A program made the position numbers and the translations under genes. A DNA stretch of 64,000 nt from Mesaphorura yosii (Eukaryota > Arthropoda > Collembola > Poduromorpha > Tullbergiidae). The notes under the pieces are model-generated. The model ran no database searches. It was not told the DNA's origin and saw nothing but the letters and a program-made list of their open reading frames with translations. Where the stretch lies: NCBI GenBank assembly GCA_009869945.1, contig WIXG01000062.1:1-64000 (forward strand), given 5' to 3'. Shown one piece after another: positions 22,940-39,625 of this stretch; the first letter of the stretch is position 1, and every line of letters starts with the position of its first letter.

Positions 22940-24317
22940 TAAGACTTCATCTCGTTCTGTATTTTTTGTTACAAGTATTCAGTGTATGAATTATTTTATG
23001 TGATCTTATTGCTTATTTTGCATGTTTAATTAAATATGAAATAAATGGTCAAAGTTCAGTCTCATTAGTGCAAACGCATTTATTTCGAGTTTAAGCTGCG
23101 CTTCAAGACTCCTGGGAATGACAATGAATGACAGAAGAGAGTCGGAAGAACTGAATGCATGGGTTAAAACACTCACGGATTGACCGACTCCTGAGCGTAA
23201 GAACACACAACAGAGAAGAATCGTGCGATTTTACCAAAATTACTTAACTGCCCCATCAATCTTCGCTGCCCGACTGATTGCTGCGTTGCCGATATCACCT
23301 CTGCCTACGAAATTACTTAACCCTTAATTGTGAGACAATAAACGAATATCTGCCATAATATGCCATTGTAATATGCTCAACACCTTTCTAATGATGCAGT
23401 TCAGTAAATTAAGATCACCTTACTTTCATTGAGAGGAAGCTCGTGAGAATAGAATGGGTACACGTGCAGATCGTGTCGTGTTTCAGAGCATAACCCACAA
23501 TCCATCAATTATCCCGGAATATCGTAGTCGTACCACGACACTTTTCGTCGTAATTGGAGTGGAATGTGAATCAATTACCATTTACCATATTTAGGCCAGC
23601 GTCGTCGGGTAGAGAACAGAAGCAGAGGAAGAAGGGAAGTGTCGCTGGGCGAGCGTCAAGCGTTATGTCATGAGGCCACAGGAGGTTACTCGGACACGAC
23701 GTGACAGGGAAGGAAGGCAGGGTCCGCCGTCACCTGTTCGTCAAGTCAAGCTGGTAGGAATTATGTGAAAAAGCGTGCGCGTACGCGGACTGTGTACAAA
23801 GTAGGTGTTATGAAATGAGAGTTGAGTGCGCACATCTTTACGTAACAATGACCACGTCCCCGTGCAGCAGGTAGGCGCAAGTATAGCACGTTACGTATCG
23901 CGATTTGCGAATCGCGAATGGCGAATCGAGATACGGACGAGATGAGAGAAATTGTGAAAGTAGTCTGTTGGTAATTTCTTATATGCGTACGTGTGTTGTT
24001 CTGTTGCGTTGCTTTTAATAACAAGTTGATTAAGATACTTGTACTGGTTAAGTGTTGGTTCCGTTCCGTCAAACTCCTCAACTTCTCAAGCGGTCTGCTT
24101 GCCCCAACAGCTCGTTTTTCGCTGCGTTTCGTCGTTGTTTTTGTTGGCGAGTTGGCATTAGTATGAGGAAGGAAGGAAGTGCATGCGTTGAGTGCATATT
24201 TAGAGCATTTCCTCATTTATGAATCACGATGATGCACATCAGTTACTTTAATGTGTGTGTAATTCATAATTTTGAATTATGATTATTGTTGGCAAAATGG
24301 ACGGAGTGCGGTAGTTG
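22940..24317. other. Intergenic region between LSM4 and histidine-rich gene
   Basis: It contains the LSM4 polyadenylation signal (23040-23045). Around 23894-23935 there are repeats of GCGAAT flanked by inverted CGTATC/GATACG. A 151-codon minus ORF (23761-24216) is Thr/Arg-rich without a domain and is not called. Confidence 0.4.
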
Positions 24318-24325
24318 TATAAATA
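24318..24325 (+). promoter_or_regulatory. TATA box of histidine-rich gene
   Basis: TATAAATA lies 64 bp upstream of the ATG at 24382, so the 5'UTR is about 35 nt. Confidence 0.7.
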
Positions 24326-24381
24326 CAGCTGGCAACTTTGTTCCAATTCGTATTCATTGTCTGGTCACTCGAACAGTAAAC

Positions 24382-25359
24382 ATGAAGTGGACAATCGTGC
24401 TGGTGAGTCGACACTTTTGTGACTTTTGAGCTTTGGACTCTCGGACGCACGGACTGCCCGATCCCTTGGACGGATTTGGAGCGCTCGCTCGTAGCAAGGA
24501 ACCGAAATAGTCAAATTAGAAAGTGTTCAGCTAAAAGTTCAAGTCGATTACCCTTTGATTTTAAATCGTTTGGATTTTTTGTCTCAACTTTCCCATCCTA
24601 CTTCTAATGCACTTTCGTCTTCGCCTACCTTCCGTTTTTCCCCTCGGGAGACTTGCTGACTTGACCAGTTGACGTGTCTGACAAAATTCGAGTGCCTAAA
24701 CGCAGTATTTTGTGGTCGCAGGTCTCCTTCCTCTTCACCTTCACGGTGGCTGACGAGCAAGCCGCTCCAGCTGAAGCGGTCGAGGACCTCGAGCCTGCCG
24801 CGGGAGGTCATGGCTGGGGTCACGTTCCGGTTGAGTATGGCAAGAATACGTACAGTCATGGACCCACTGTCTACAAGCAATACCACTACCATCAACACAA
24901 AGTCATTCCATCCCACTCGGTGAAGCACTTCCAGACGCACTCTCACCAGCAGAAGAAGGTAATCCATCAACACAACCATAACGAGAAGGTCGTGCACCAG
25001 CATCATCACCACCAACACACCCTCCACCAACACCACCTGCATAAGGTGCATCTGCACAACCTGCATCTCCAGAAACACAATATCCATCAGCATAACCTCC
25101 ACAAGCAGCACGTTCACCAGCCAATCTATCACAGGTTTGTTTCATTGCTTGTTCGGGACAGGTTGTCTTATATCTTTGTTGTTATGCTAAACTGTCCTTC
25201 ACAAATTATAGTCATGTGCAGCATGGCTGGAAGCAGACTGAGGAGCACAAACACAAGCAGACCTACGGAGAGTCCCACGAACACAAACACTCCTTCCATG
25301 AGTCCAAACACCACGCGCCTCCAGTATACAAGCACGGATGGGGAGGCTGGCAGGGTTAG
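24382..25359 (+). CDS. Histidine-rich secreted protein
   Basis: Three exons (24382-24402, 24722-25134, 25212-25359) sum to 582 nt, 193 aa. Exon 1 encodes MKWTIVL and exon 2 continues VSFLFTFTVADEQA, giving a signal peptide split by the intron. The mature protein is extraordinarily histidine-rich in exon 2 (HQHHHHQHTLHQHHLHKVHL and similar, with Gln, Lys, Leu and Asn between), then has an acidic-histidine part (EEHKHKQTYGESHEHKHSFH) and ends HGWGGWQG. A GHGWGHVPVEYGKNTY stretch near the N-terminus recalls structural extracellular proteins. Metal (Zn, Cu, Ni) binding or a cuticle or silk-like structural role is plausible from composition only. AATAAA at 25463. Confidence 0.82.
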
Positions 25360-25588
25360 AAGTCTCGGACTTGTAGGAGCCGTACTCGTAATTGTTGGAT
25401 CACAGTCGCATGGTGAAAAGGTTGTTGTCTTTGTTGTTTTCTTGAACTGTCCTTTACGTAGAAATAAAAACGAGCATTATACCAAGCAACAATGAGCTCT
25501 CATTCTCCATTTTCTCTGACTGGTATTTCATCCATCCATCGATCGGTCTTGAGCCGAATTTAAACACTGCCGACTTACTGGGCCTTAA

Positions 25589-25891
25589 TTAACTGATTTG
25601 GGCTTGCATTACTTTCAACAGCCACTCTGCGCGAAATTGATTGTCAAGCCGTGCAGTATCTGCAATTTCTTCCGTGGATAATTCCGCCTCAATTCTCGCA
25701 ATCGTCATTGGCCAGCTAACGAACACTCTGAAGTGGTAATAAGTTGCCATGAAATACAACATGAACCGAAGCTCGGATAACTGCTTAACAAACATGGCAA
25801 CTCGAAAAATCTCTTGGTTGCATGGAAAAATAAAAATGTACTCAAACGGCGCAACGTGAACGATGAATTTTGAAACACGAAAGACGTGCAT
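25589..25891 (-). CDS. Possible small ORF, 100 codons, function unknown
   Basis: A minus-strand ORF from MHVFRVSKF to MQAQIS has a hydrophobic/aromatic first half and a charged amphipathic second half (ARIEAELSTEEIADTARLDN). It sits divergently 100 bp upstream of the DHHC gene. No family was recognised and no promoter or splice evidence was seen. It could be a chance ORF. Confidence 0.25.
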   Translation of the reverse strand: MHVFRVSKFIVHVAPFEYIFIFPCNQEIFRVAMFVKQLSELRFMLYFMATYYHFRVFVSWPMTIARIEAELSTEEIADTARLDNQFRAEWLLKVMQAQIS

Positions 25892-25991
25892 CCCAGATTA
25901 TTTTCCGCAATCGGCATCCAAGTTAATTCAGACTGTTAGCATTTAGTAGATTTAGTTCATCTGGAGAAACAGAGCTTAAATCAGTATAAAA

Positions 25992-27268
25992 ATGCAAGAT
26001 GAAGAGGCTGCCGCTGCTGACACAATTTCCTCAGATGCTGACTCTCCTGATGCGAATTCGAATCCGAAGCTTGCTGGGGTCCTCGCCTCAACTCAGTCCC
26101 AAGCTGAGATCGACAAGCATCCAGTCGTGAGGCGCGTCTTGGTCAATCGTGGCAACTGGGAAGCCTATCAGTACGGAAATCATAAACTCTACTGCAATGG
26201 TATGCTTATGATCGGTCCGGTTCGACAAGTGTGGTGGCTGCTGGAGCTGCTGGTCGTGGTCGTTTTCGTGGTGTTTCTATTGGAAGGAATTACGTGAGCG
26301 AATCATCTCGTTACTAATCAGGTTGCCAAGCGCTATACGCCAAATGAACAAGCGTAATAATTGTATAACATCACAGGTACAAGGACAGATTTCACCTGGT
26401 TCTTAAATGTTCAGGGAGCACGATTTTCGTGGTGCACCTTCTTGCCGCCTTTAAGACCTTGTTTTGTGATCCGGGAGTAGTGCCGAAGCCTGATTTTGAT
26501 ACGGCGTTGGCTAACGCACGGGAATGTATGACAAAATGAGAGCAATGAGAATGGAGGCTAAGAGAATAATGCAAAGAATCCCTTTTGCTGTGTCTTGCTA
26601 GCTGTCAGAAAAGGTTTGATGCCCACGCGCCAGTTTGTGGTCGAAGACAGAATCGCGTCGTTCCGATACTGCTATCAATGTAATCACTATAAGCCTGCTG
26701 GTGCAGCCCACTGTGGGGTTTGTGGAACCTGCGTAGGTAAGGCGAAGGCCATGTCTGATTTCAGGTTCTGAGTCTGACGACCTTAATGGTGCATAGAGCA
26801 GTGATCTGTTATTTTTTTGTTTACTGTAGAAAAGCTAGATCATCATTGGTGAGTGAACGCTGGAAATCTCAATAGTCCACATGTACTGAATGACTCCATA
26901 ATTTTATCAGTCCTGTATTTGGTGGCTGTGTCGGAAAGAAGAATTTCTACTCATTTGAGGTGATGTGCTTTTCGATCGTTGCATTCTACATATTCAATCT
27001 AATTACCGGGACTGTCATCTTCTCCAAAGGTAAGCTTTTTCGCCGCCTTTGGAGTTAACCGTGTTTCAGTAGTAATATACTTGTATTACTTTTGCTTGCG
27101 CCAGCAGGAATTGGACAACAGGGTGTGGCTGTGGACGCGAGTTTAGTCTTCTCCGCGTGCTACACGTTCGACGTGGTCGTGATTGGCTTGCTGCTTATGC
27201 TGGTTCTGTGGCCACTCATTACTGGACCTCTAATCCCAGCCGAAGAATATAGCCGAATAAACTTTTAG
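25992..27268 (+). CDS. DHHC-type palmitoyltransferase
   Basis: Membrane S-acyltransferase that adds palmitate to cysteines of target proteins. Six exons (25992-26293, 26377-26525, 26602-26736, 26830-26848, 26911-27029, 27108-27268) total 885 nt, 294 aa. An acidic, Ser/Ala-rich N-terminus is followed by TM1 (LLELLVVVVFVVFLLEG), TM2 (IFVVHLLAAFKTLF) and a DPG motif (CDPGVVP). The Cys-rich domain includes YCYQCNHYKP, HCGVCGTCV and the catalytic DHHC in KLDHHCPVFGGCVGKKNFY. Two further TM segments follow and the protein ends EEYSRINF without an obvious TTxE motif. The DHHC cysteine codon is split between a 19-nt microexon and exon 5. The subfamily was not assigned. AATAAA at 27617. Confidence 0.93.
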
Positions 27269-27663
27269 CTTAACGTAACTCTTTCATTTTTAAAGCCGTA
27301 CTTATGACTAAAAGCTTCCAACGTTTGCCTTTTTTTGCTCAAATAGCCTCGTTCGATCTTAAAATCGCGCCGTCATATAACAATCACCATCGAATTCATC
27401 CGATCACTCCACGAGAACTTCAAGCCAGTAAGCACTTCAAAATGTGATTCAACATAATTCATTCGTTTCCGCCTTGTTTTTCAGCAAAAAACGAAAAATC
27501 TGATGTCTGGAGATCATCTTTCTTCCAGGCTCGTGTAACAAAATCTGTCAATTTCGATTTATTCTAAACAAAGTTTATACTTGTGAATGTACAGCTATTA
27601 CAGAATATTCTGCACAAATAAATTAACGTGAAAACAATGGCACGAGGCCTACAACACCGAGGC
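27269..27663. other. Convergent 3' region of DHHC gene and MRPL37
   Basis: It holds polyadenylation signals for both genes: plus AATAAA at 27617-27622 and minus AATAAA at 27557-27562. The two 3'UTRs probably overlap by about 60 bp. Confidence 0.4.
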
Positions 27664-29295
27664 TCAGTTATTTCCATAAAACGCTAAAACATTCTTGAAT
27701 ACGGCCGGGTTGTATCCAATTAACTCTGCTTTTCCCTTATTGTACTTGCACGATTCGAATAAATTCATTCTACCAGTAATCCACAGAATATTCTTTAAAG
27801 CCTCGGGACTTTCGTCGTCCAAATCCAAAGTATTGAGCTGAAATACAGCAAAGTCAAACTCCTTTCCTGTGAGGTGTACCGCTTGCGTTGTAATTGGCGA
27901 TGGCAATACTTTCACATTGTCCTGAAAAGTAAGTTTCGTCTCTTAACATGATGACCATAAAAATAAACAGTAAAGTTCGCTGAAGAGAAGAGGTATGTAC
28001 CCCGAATTTCCGCTTAGCCATAAGCGCTGCTGTCGTAAAACAATACAAGGCCGTTGCTCCACTGTATCTGTCTTCATTCCAACGAGGTCTGATATGAGTG
28101 AACGATCCTGGTATATCGTGTGAGAAGAATGTTGTCTGAATGTTCGGAAAGGGACTATCCGCCTTGACAGCTGCATAAATGAAACCAATGATTATTGACC
28201 CGTTTCCCTTGTAAGAATTGAAATGGACTTACTAACCGAAAAAATCTGTGGTTTTGTACACATTTTCTCTTTCGAAGTTCGCTAAAGAGTTGAAGGGATA
28301 CATCTCCGGCACCGACTTCGCCTTTAACTCATCCGGGCTGACTGAGAAGGAGCTTAACAGGTTTTTTGAGAGAACAGTGGCCAACGTTGGTAGCTTAAAT
28401 TGCGCATAAGATCCATGCCTAGTGATTCCTAAGCGAAAGTCTTGTTGATGTGTGATGACCTTGGTGGTTGAGTGTTGGGGGAACTCCATCTCACATAGAC
28501 GAAGAAAATTTTGAACCACATTGTATCTGCACGTTCAAATTGAGTAATCATTGACCGAAATAAATTTTTTAACGACGAATAGCTGATTAGATTTATTGGT
28601 TTACTGTGATCTTGCCGCAGGTATTCCCCAGTCCACCGGAAACACGTGACTCGGTATCTCCAAATTTCTCAGCCTGGGCAGCTTTTGAAGCATGGCATCC
28701 CATAAGAAAGCTTGCCTGATGGCACTGAAAACATTTACCAATTATTTAATGCTACACTAAAAAAACCTCAAAATATGCCCAAGTTTAAAGTAGATTTACT
28801 TTTCAGCGAGCCGTGTTTCATCTTTGATCTTGGTCGAGTTTCCAACTTGAAGGAGTGACTCGGGCAGCCCTTTCCGTAGTTGCACGCTTCGCGTGAATAC
28901 TTGTGCCTGTACCACACCTTCCACAGGAAAGGTTGTCCTGTCAAAACTATAGCATCGTTCGTCATGCCAGTCCGGGTTGCTTTTGCTGTTCCCTGGCGGC
29001 GTTGGGAATATGGGATCTGGGTTGGGCCTGGCATGAAACAAAAAGGCTTTCAATTATCACATCATTAAGCAAGCTGAGCCGTAGACTGCAATACTTACAT
29101 AGCATCATAGTCTGGTTTTGTTAGTGGGCTTATATCTTTCACAAACTCATTTGCGTCCACTACCGGGATGCCCTTTTCTTCCAGAGCCGCCTTGATCCCG
29201 TCATCTTGCACAACTTGCCTCCTCCAACGAGTCCAAGAAAAGTCTTTCAATCTCTTGTAGTTATGCGGTGACGAAAGAATCGAAGATAAGCGCAT
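27664..29295 (-). CDS. MRPL37: Mitochondrial large ribosomal subunit protein mL37
   Basis: Metazoan-specific structural protein of the mitochondrial large ribosomal subunit. Six exons (29099-29295, 28800-29027, 28605-28724, 28237-28526, 28001-28170, 27664-27921) total 1263 nt, 420 aa, close to the human 423. An N-terminal presequence-like segment (MRLSSILSSPHNYKRLKDF) is followed by HPDWHDE-like NPDWHDERCYSF, EGVVQAQVFTRSVQL and a C-terminal FAVFQLNTLDLDDE plus YNPAVFKNVLAFY. The last part matches the mL37 C-terminus (FQLNTTDLD, and F-R-K-F-L-A-L-Y) as I recall it. Confidence 0.9.
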
Positions 29296-30629
29296 TTTGT
29301 CGCCGTCTTCACGCTTCACTCTTGCGTCGTAGGTTTCATTCGACTTTCAATTGATTTTTACTATTTACCTATGATCACAGACATAGACTTTGTGAGTGGC
29401 TATTATTGTACCGGGCTTGATGATAAAGGCTCAAAAGTTGTATTCCGGACGAGATACGATTTTAAAAGCGCACGTGCCAACTTTGGTGAAAGCAAGCAAG
29501 GATCTCAAGTTGCTGGATCTGTAGACAGAGTTCCGCCTTTGCATTCAACTTGAAGGCTAGCCACTGGCAATGCACTATACAATTACAATACAAGCCCAGC
29601 ATAAAGAGCATAAATCGTCTGAACCTTTTATGGTGAATTGTGTTATTTCTGAATGGCGACAATTTTTTCGTCTGTGAGTTAACTTTGTGTGGAATTAGTT
29701 AATTAATGCATTGTGGCATTGTTACGCTTCTAATTGCGTCAGCCCAACTGAATTGAAAGTGGGTGCGATTGTCGTTATTTACGCTAAGAGTGAATAAACA
29801 CTGCACACGTTCGCAAGTGATAGTCGTGTATTTTATTTAACATAATGTGCATAAAATCTTGAACTTAATTATTAATTCAACTCTAAATATTATATCATGT
29901 CATCGACAGTCGTCGTCGTCGGATCGGGTCGTCGACACTGAACAATCTGTTTAATGATCACTACCGATGCCAGAAGAGAAGATTACTGCATAGTTGATGG
30001 TCCAGCATCATACATATGTATCCAAACTTCTGGACCAGAAATCATAGTGTTTGTAGGCAAAATATTAGTAGGCTCTAAAAGTAAGAATTGTTCGCCAAAT
30101 GCGTGAGTACTTTCATTTAATCGATAGGTTTAGTGATTAGGTAGGTATAATAATTTTTGTAGCCATAAAATCCCAATCCTCTACCTTCCTTTTGTGACGC
30201 GATTATACCAACCACCAAACCTTTACATAATTTCTTGCCCTTACTGGTCGGAGCCTTCTTCCCGTGGTAACCGTCGAGGCGTTCAAGGTCATATTCACTT
30301 CATCCCTATTGTCAATTCGATATTTGTGGTACTTGTTGGATCCACTTGTTAATCGCCATCTTCGGCCACTTAAGTCTAACGATCACTTCTAAAGCAGCGT
30401 CCATCATTGGTTCTGACAGTGGTTATTTCATATGCTGATGGTCATCGTCTACGTTTACCCATTGATTTGGTCTAATTCATAAAGTTATCAATCTCTTTCA
30501 TGGTTAAAGATAACTTTTCGATACTGTTTATCTTCGCCCTTTTTCTCCCTTCGGTGTGTGGTTTCCTGTAAGCAATCGCTGACCAGGAAAAGTTAAGTCT
30601 TCATATTGGTCTCGGCATCATTCCTGAAA
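29296..30629. other. Intergenic region between MRPL37 and LENG8-like gene
   Basis: This is a divergent 1.3-kb gap. Small ORFs on both strands (29371-29553, 29462-29662) have no domain. No RNA gene or repeat was recognised. Confidence 0.4.
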
Positions 30630-33600
30630 ATGTCAGATTTCGATGTCGATATTGATGTTAACGAAGCTGCAGCGGCAGCGAAGAAGTTAGCGTCTTCAAC
30701 CAACACTGTCTCGGGCCTCGGCGGTGGCTTTTACAGTGCTACAAATAGCGGACAGGAATGGGTCAGCAACCCGCTGTTCTATTACTCGTAAGTTAATAAG
30801 TAGATACTTGTGTAAAACGCTGAAACGAGGGGTGAATAATGTTGTCTTCTTTACGTAGGCAAGTCCCTCCTCCTACAGTTCCAACTCAGTGGGGGTACCC
30901 AAGCACGGTAAGAGTTCGAGTTAGATGTATGATTTCTATTGTTTCGAAGCAATTTGCTCAATGTATTCTTCTTTTGCACTTGTAGCAACTGTCTGGCCTA
31001 AATTTCTCGAGCTTCAGCAATTCAAACTCTCCGGTTTCCAGAAATCCAGAAAAGAAGACCCAAAATCAGGGTAGTTTCAATCAATTCCAACAGCAACAGT
31101 CATCTGGGAACAATTTCAATGCCAGTGGAGGAGGGAGCTTCGGCAAAAATCAGGGACAGTCTTTGACAAATCCACTTTACAGTAACGATGTCGTAAAATG
31201 GGGTGTGAGACCGCCTCAGCAAAATTATGCAATGCAGAATCAGCAACAGCAGATGGATTTTGGGTGGAACAACTCCAGCAACAATATGAATGCGAATACC
31301 AACGCAAATTTTATGAATCAAGACAATGCTTCATCCCAAAATGCATCTGGGCCTAAGCCAATCAGGTTCACATTGCAACCAGGCAAGAAGCACACATTTA
31401 CGAAACCAAATCAAAAGAACTCAGACGGTGCAGGGCCAAAGAGTCGTTTTGGACCACCGTTAGATTCATCAAATGAAGGAGTTGATGGGCAAGGGCAGAG
31501 CCAGGCAAACAACCAGGGATTCAATTCTTCACAACAGACGTACTCAGGTAGTCAGCATCAACGAGCACCGAATAATTTCGGGAGAGGAAAAGGATACCAA
31601 TATCAGCCGCCTGTGGCGAGGAATCCATTAGATACTAGTCAGGCAAATAAGAATGCTTCCTACGGTCTTCAAAGCGGAAGCTCCTGGGCAAGCTCTTCCA
31701 GTGCTTCAATGCTGTCTTCACAGTCATCATCTTCCTTTGCAAAATCTAATTCTTTTGATGCTTCCTTCCTCAGCAATGTTGACGACTGGCCAGAAAGTCT
31801 TCGGTAAATACATTACTCTCCTTTGCATTTCAGAGATTTCTAGATATTCTAGAGCTGAACTTATTGCCTGGAATTCTCTTGTTTTGTAGGCAATACAGCG
31901 CGAGGTGCTACAAGGCCGGTCGTGACTTGGCTCTTCCTGAAAATGTCACCGAGAAGCTGCTTAGTGAAGTCATCACAAAAGGTTTCGTCGGTGGTGATTT
32001 AGCCACTAAGGATTGGTCAAAAGAGCCTCTCCCTTATCAGTGAGTTTATGACAATATTATCTGCACAGTTGCACATTTGAATGTTAGTTTGCTGTATAAA
32101 TAACAATATGAAATGATTAATTGTTCTCCTTAAGATTGACACAACTTCTCAATGCAAAAGAAATTCGTGGAGCAATTCCTGGAATAATTACCGGTAAGCC
32201 GATTAAGCCTGAGGAACCTGGACAATTCTCTTTTCCACAACGTGGTCGGGGTCGTGGTCGTGGGAGAGGAATGACTTCGGGTTTAGGAAGAGGTGACAGC
32301 AGAAGTGCTGCGAGAAGAGGTGGAATTCGCGGTAGGAATAGGTTTAGCAGGTCATCATCAAGGTCAAGTTCGAGGTCGCGTTCTCGTTCGAGCTCAAGAT
32401 CATCGTCAGATTCTTCTGATTCAGACAGAAGACGGAAAAAGTAAGAAATTGCTTCGATTGTGGTCCTTGATGGCATTGAACATGACCTCATTAACTTAAT
32501 TTGTCTTCGTTTGCAATAATCCAGCAAGGGAAAGAAGAAAGGTGGAAAGGACAAGAAGAAGAACTCCAAGACTGACAAGAAGAAGAAAAAGAACAGTCCC
32601 TCGAAAGGGTAGGATGCCAAGCGTTGATTAGTGATGATAGTGTTTACTAAGTTTATTGTAACTTTTCAGGGACAAAGGTCGGGCGCCTCATATTTACACC
32701 CTGCACGGTGATATGTGGCTCGATGAGCAAGATACGAAGAAGATTAATGCTAGAGCTGCTAGATTTGCCAAAGATAGTAAGTCTAGTGACTTATTTGAAT
32801 CGGTAATGAAACGAAGTTTCTTCATTTATTTTTGGTTGTTTGTGTAGACCCATCTCCTTCAAAGAAATCTATGAAAAGTCGGCTTGGTGGATTTAATATG
32901 CCCGTAAGTTGGGGTCTAGACACCCTTCCGTCAACTCCACTCGACGATCCCCAAGATTGGATGAAAGCAACAATTGTTGGAACTTGTACAACTCTTGAGA
33001 AACGCTTCTTGAGGCTCACAAGCGTAAGTTGACTGTCTTAAATCTAAACTATTCGCATGTTTTAATAATATACAATAATCTTGCTAATTATTTGCTATTT
33101 CAGGCGCCTGATCCTTCAACAGTTCGCCCTGTGTCAGTTCTTAAAAACTCTCTGAAGTTGGCGAGGACGAAATGGAGAGAGAACGAAGATTATTTCTATG
33201 CATGCGATCAACTAAAGTCTATTCGACAAGATTTAACAATTCAGCACATAAGAGATGAGTTTACAGTCCAAGTGTATGAAACGCATGCCAGAATTGCACT
33301 GGAGAAAGGAGACCATGAAGAATTTAATCAGTGCCAGTCTCAGCTTTGTCAATTGTACAAATCAATGCCAGAATCTGCGAATCGTGTTGAATTCACTGCC
33401 TACCGAATTCTGTACTACATTTTCACTGCGAATACGCTTGGTAAGAATCCCTTGGCTTTCTTGTCACCGGTGAAAGTTATGTAAATGTGTTTGGTTCTAC
33501 TCTACAGACTTGGGGGCCGTTATGACCGAACTTACAGAAGATGTCAAAAAGGATAAGTACATAAGCCATGCGCTTGCCTTGCGATCAGCTTGGGCGCTGC

Positions 33601-34089
33601 AAAATTACACAAAATTTTTTAAGTTGTACACCCAAGCCCCAGGAATGGCTAGTTACTTAATTGATTGGTTTATCAAAAGGGAGCGTAAGAATGCGTTGAA
33701 GAAAATCATCAAAGCGTAAGCCCATTATTTTAAAACTTTTCGTTTTAATTCTTAGCGTTAACTCACGTTGGATCCCACTGCTATTAAGACTTTCTAATCA
33801 GATTTCCATTGCAGGGTAGTGTGAATGACATGAATGAATGAGTGAATGAGTTTATGAATGAACGAAACTTGATTCCATTTCCCTCACTAATTCTTTTTCT
33901 TCTATGTGATTTAGCTACCGGCAAAATATACCCACAGAATTTGTAATTGAGCAACTTGGTCTCACCTTAAATGACTGGACGAACTTTTTGCAAGCTACTT
34001 CTTTGGAGGGAGCTATTGTTTATGTGGACTCTCCACAAAATACCAAAATCAACGCGAAAGATACCCATGGCGTATTATCAGCGTTATAA
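30630..34089 (+). CDS. LENG8: LENG8-like protein with SAC3/GANP domain
   Basis: SAC3-domain proteins act in mRNA processing and export complexes. About ten exons. An Ala-rich start ([20 protein letters not shown]) is followed by a long low-complexity Asn/Gln/Ser/Gly region (about 31000-31800), an RG/RS-rich segment ([13 protein letters not shown], then Arg-Ser dipeptides, 32240-32440) and a Lys-rich stretch. The folded C-terminal part reads [40 protein letters not shown] and [12 protein letters not shown], which is characteristic of the LENG8 SAC3/GANP domain, then [17 protein letters not shown]. The end at 34089 follows the last conserved helix. A TGAATGAA-type simple repeat lies in the last intron. 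AATAAA at 34622. Confidence 0.9.
33821..33864. repeat. Simple repeat of (TGAA/TGAG)n type
   Basis: A degenerate tandem run of GAATGA/GTGAATGAG units lies within an intron of the LENG8-like gene. Confidence 0.7.
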
Positions 34090-35585
34090 CCCTGTCCTCC
34101 ACATATTCGGGGAATTTCATCGTCACAACACACACCCGAAATTATTCCAAGTAGGACCACTGCTACGGAACAAGCTTCTGGAGATCGTCTTCACAGTCCT
34201 ATCCCATTCTTCCTTCCCTCCTGATGCAATTCACTGCACTTCCCACACACTCCACTGAGTTTTTATTAAAAGTTAGAAATTGAAATTGTTCGAGGTTATG
34301 GTTCATCTTGTTATGTTTAGCGGTTGAGAGGAAGGTGGCCATCACGAATAGGAAGAAACTGGACCTCGTGCGGATCGTGTGGTTCCGTATTCGTCAGTGT
34401 TTTGGACTAGAAACACGAATAATCTTAAGATTGTTGTACATCTCTTCAAGCCGCAATCGCATCGTCGCATCGCATCATGGGTGTAAATGAGTGAAAGTGA
34501 AAGTGGGAAGCTGAGGATTTCATCGGTTTAATCCTTAGAATCCGTTCTGCTTATGTATTAAGTATTATGTAGTTAAGAATTTGACCTCAGATTGACAAAC
34601 TTGTGATAACTAAGAACGTGTAATAAATGAAATGTTATTCAGAATCCTCGCCTCACCGTTTAGTTTCTTTGATTCGGACAATAATTCGGGGAACTTGAAA
34701 CTTTCTCTCGTGAAGGGAAATCCGATACATGACGTATAGTCGAGTTTAATTATAGGTTGGGTTGTTCGATAATATTGATTTAGGATTTATTCGCACAGCT
34801 ATTGCATTTAGCATTAGCATGGATTGATGAAGTGAGCAATAGCAATTTGCCGCCAACTCAGGCGTCAGGGTTCGCAGTTGCTGCTGCAATCGAAATTGAG
34901 TGCCAGTACGAGTATGAGTACAATATGACTTGGATGAAGACGTCATACTAATGAATGTGATGAAATCACTGAGAATTTTATCCAACCCACTGCACTGCTG
35001 CAACTGCTCCTACTTACCCATTCAGCGTGTTATTCAAGAGAAGAGCTCTTCTCTTTTACAGCAATGCATAACTTTTTTTGAATGAATAACCCAAAAGACC
35101 ACACACAAACGATTACGGCTTGCGAGTTACGTTCGCTAGACTGAAAGGAGATACAATTTAACATAGAGCACCAAGTACGTAGCAGAATGATGATGATAAC
35201 TGCATAATAATTAAATTTTGCAGTCTAAAAAGTGAGTCGCGTGAGTGCAGCATTTGTATTCGGATTCGAAGGGAGTATTTATATTTCAATTCAGAAGTAT
35301 TCCAATTTTTATTCCACAATGTGACTGACTAAGTGAAAGTTGCTTTGTTGTGTAACTTAACTTTATTTTTGTATCTTTCCGTTATTGACGTTCTTGTGCG
35401 TTTCATATCGGACGTGTGTTTAGTTCCCTGATTTATTGTGATTGTGAGAACCTCACACAAGAAGCACTAGCAATGAGCCATTTACTTTTTCGCTAGAATT
35501 GGGAATTGTGTAGAATGAAATTGGAATAAGAATAGAAATAGAAGGAATCAGGCACCGATGACAATAATCAACAATCAACAAAAGA
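34090..35585. other. Intergenic region before HECT ligase
   Basis: The LENG8 3'UTR (AATAAA at 34622-34627) is followed by a 5' region. No coding or RNA feature was recognised. The start of the HECT gene transcript probably lies here. Confidence 0.35.

Positions 35586-39625
<4,040 letters not shown>

Noticed and set aside
23761-24216. 151-codon minus ORF upstream of the histidine-rich gene
   Set aside because: No motif and low-complexity Thr/Ser/Arg stretches; lies in a repeat-like promoter region.
29296-30629. Possible transposon remnant in a gene-poor gap
   Set aside because: No terminal repeats, transposase motif or target-site duplication found by eye.
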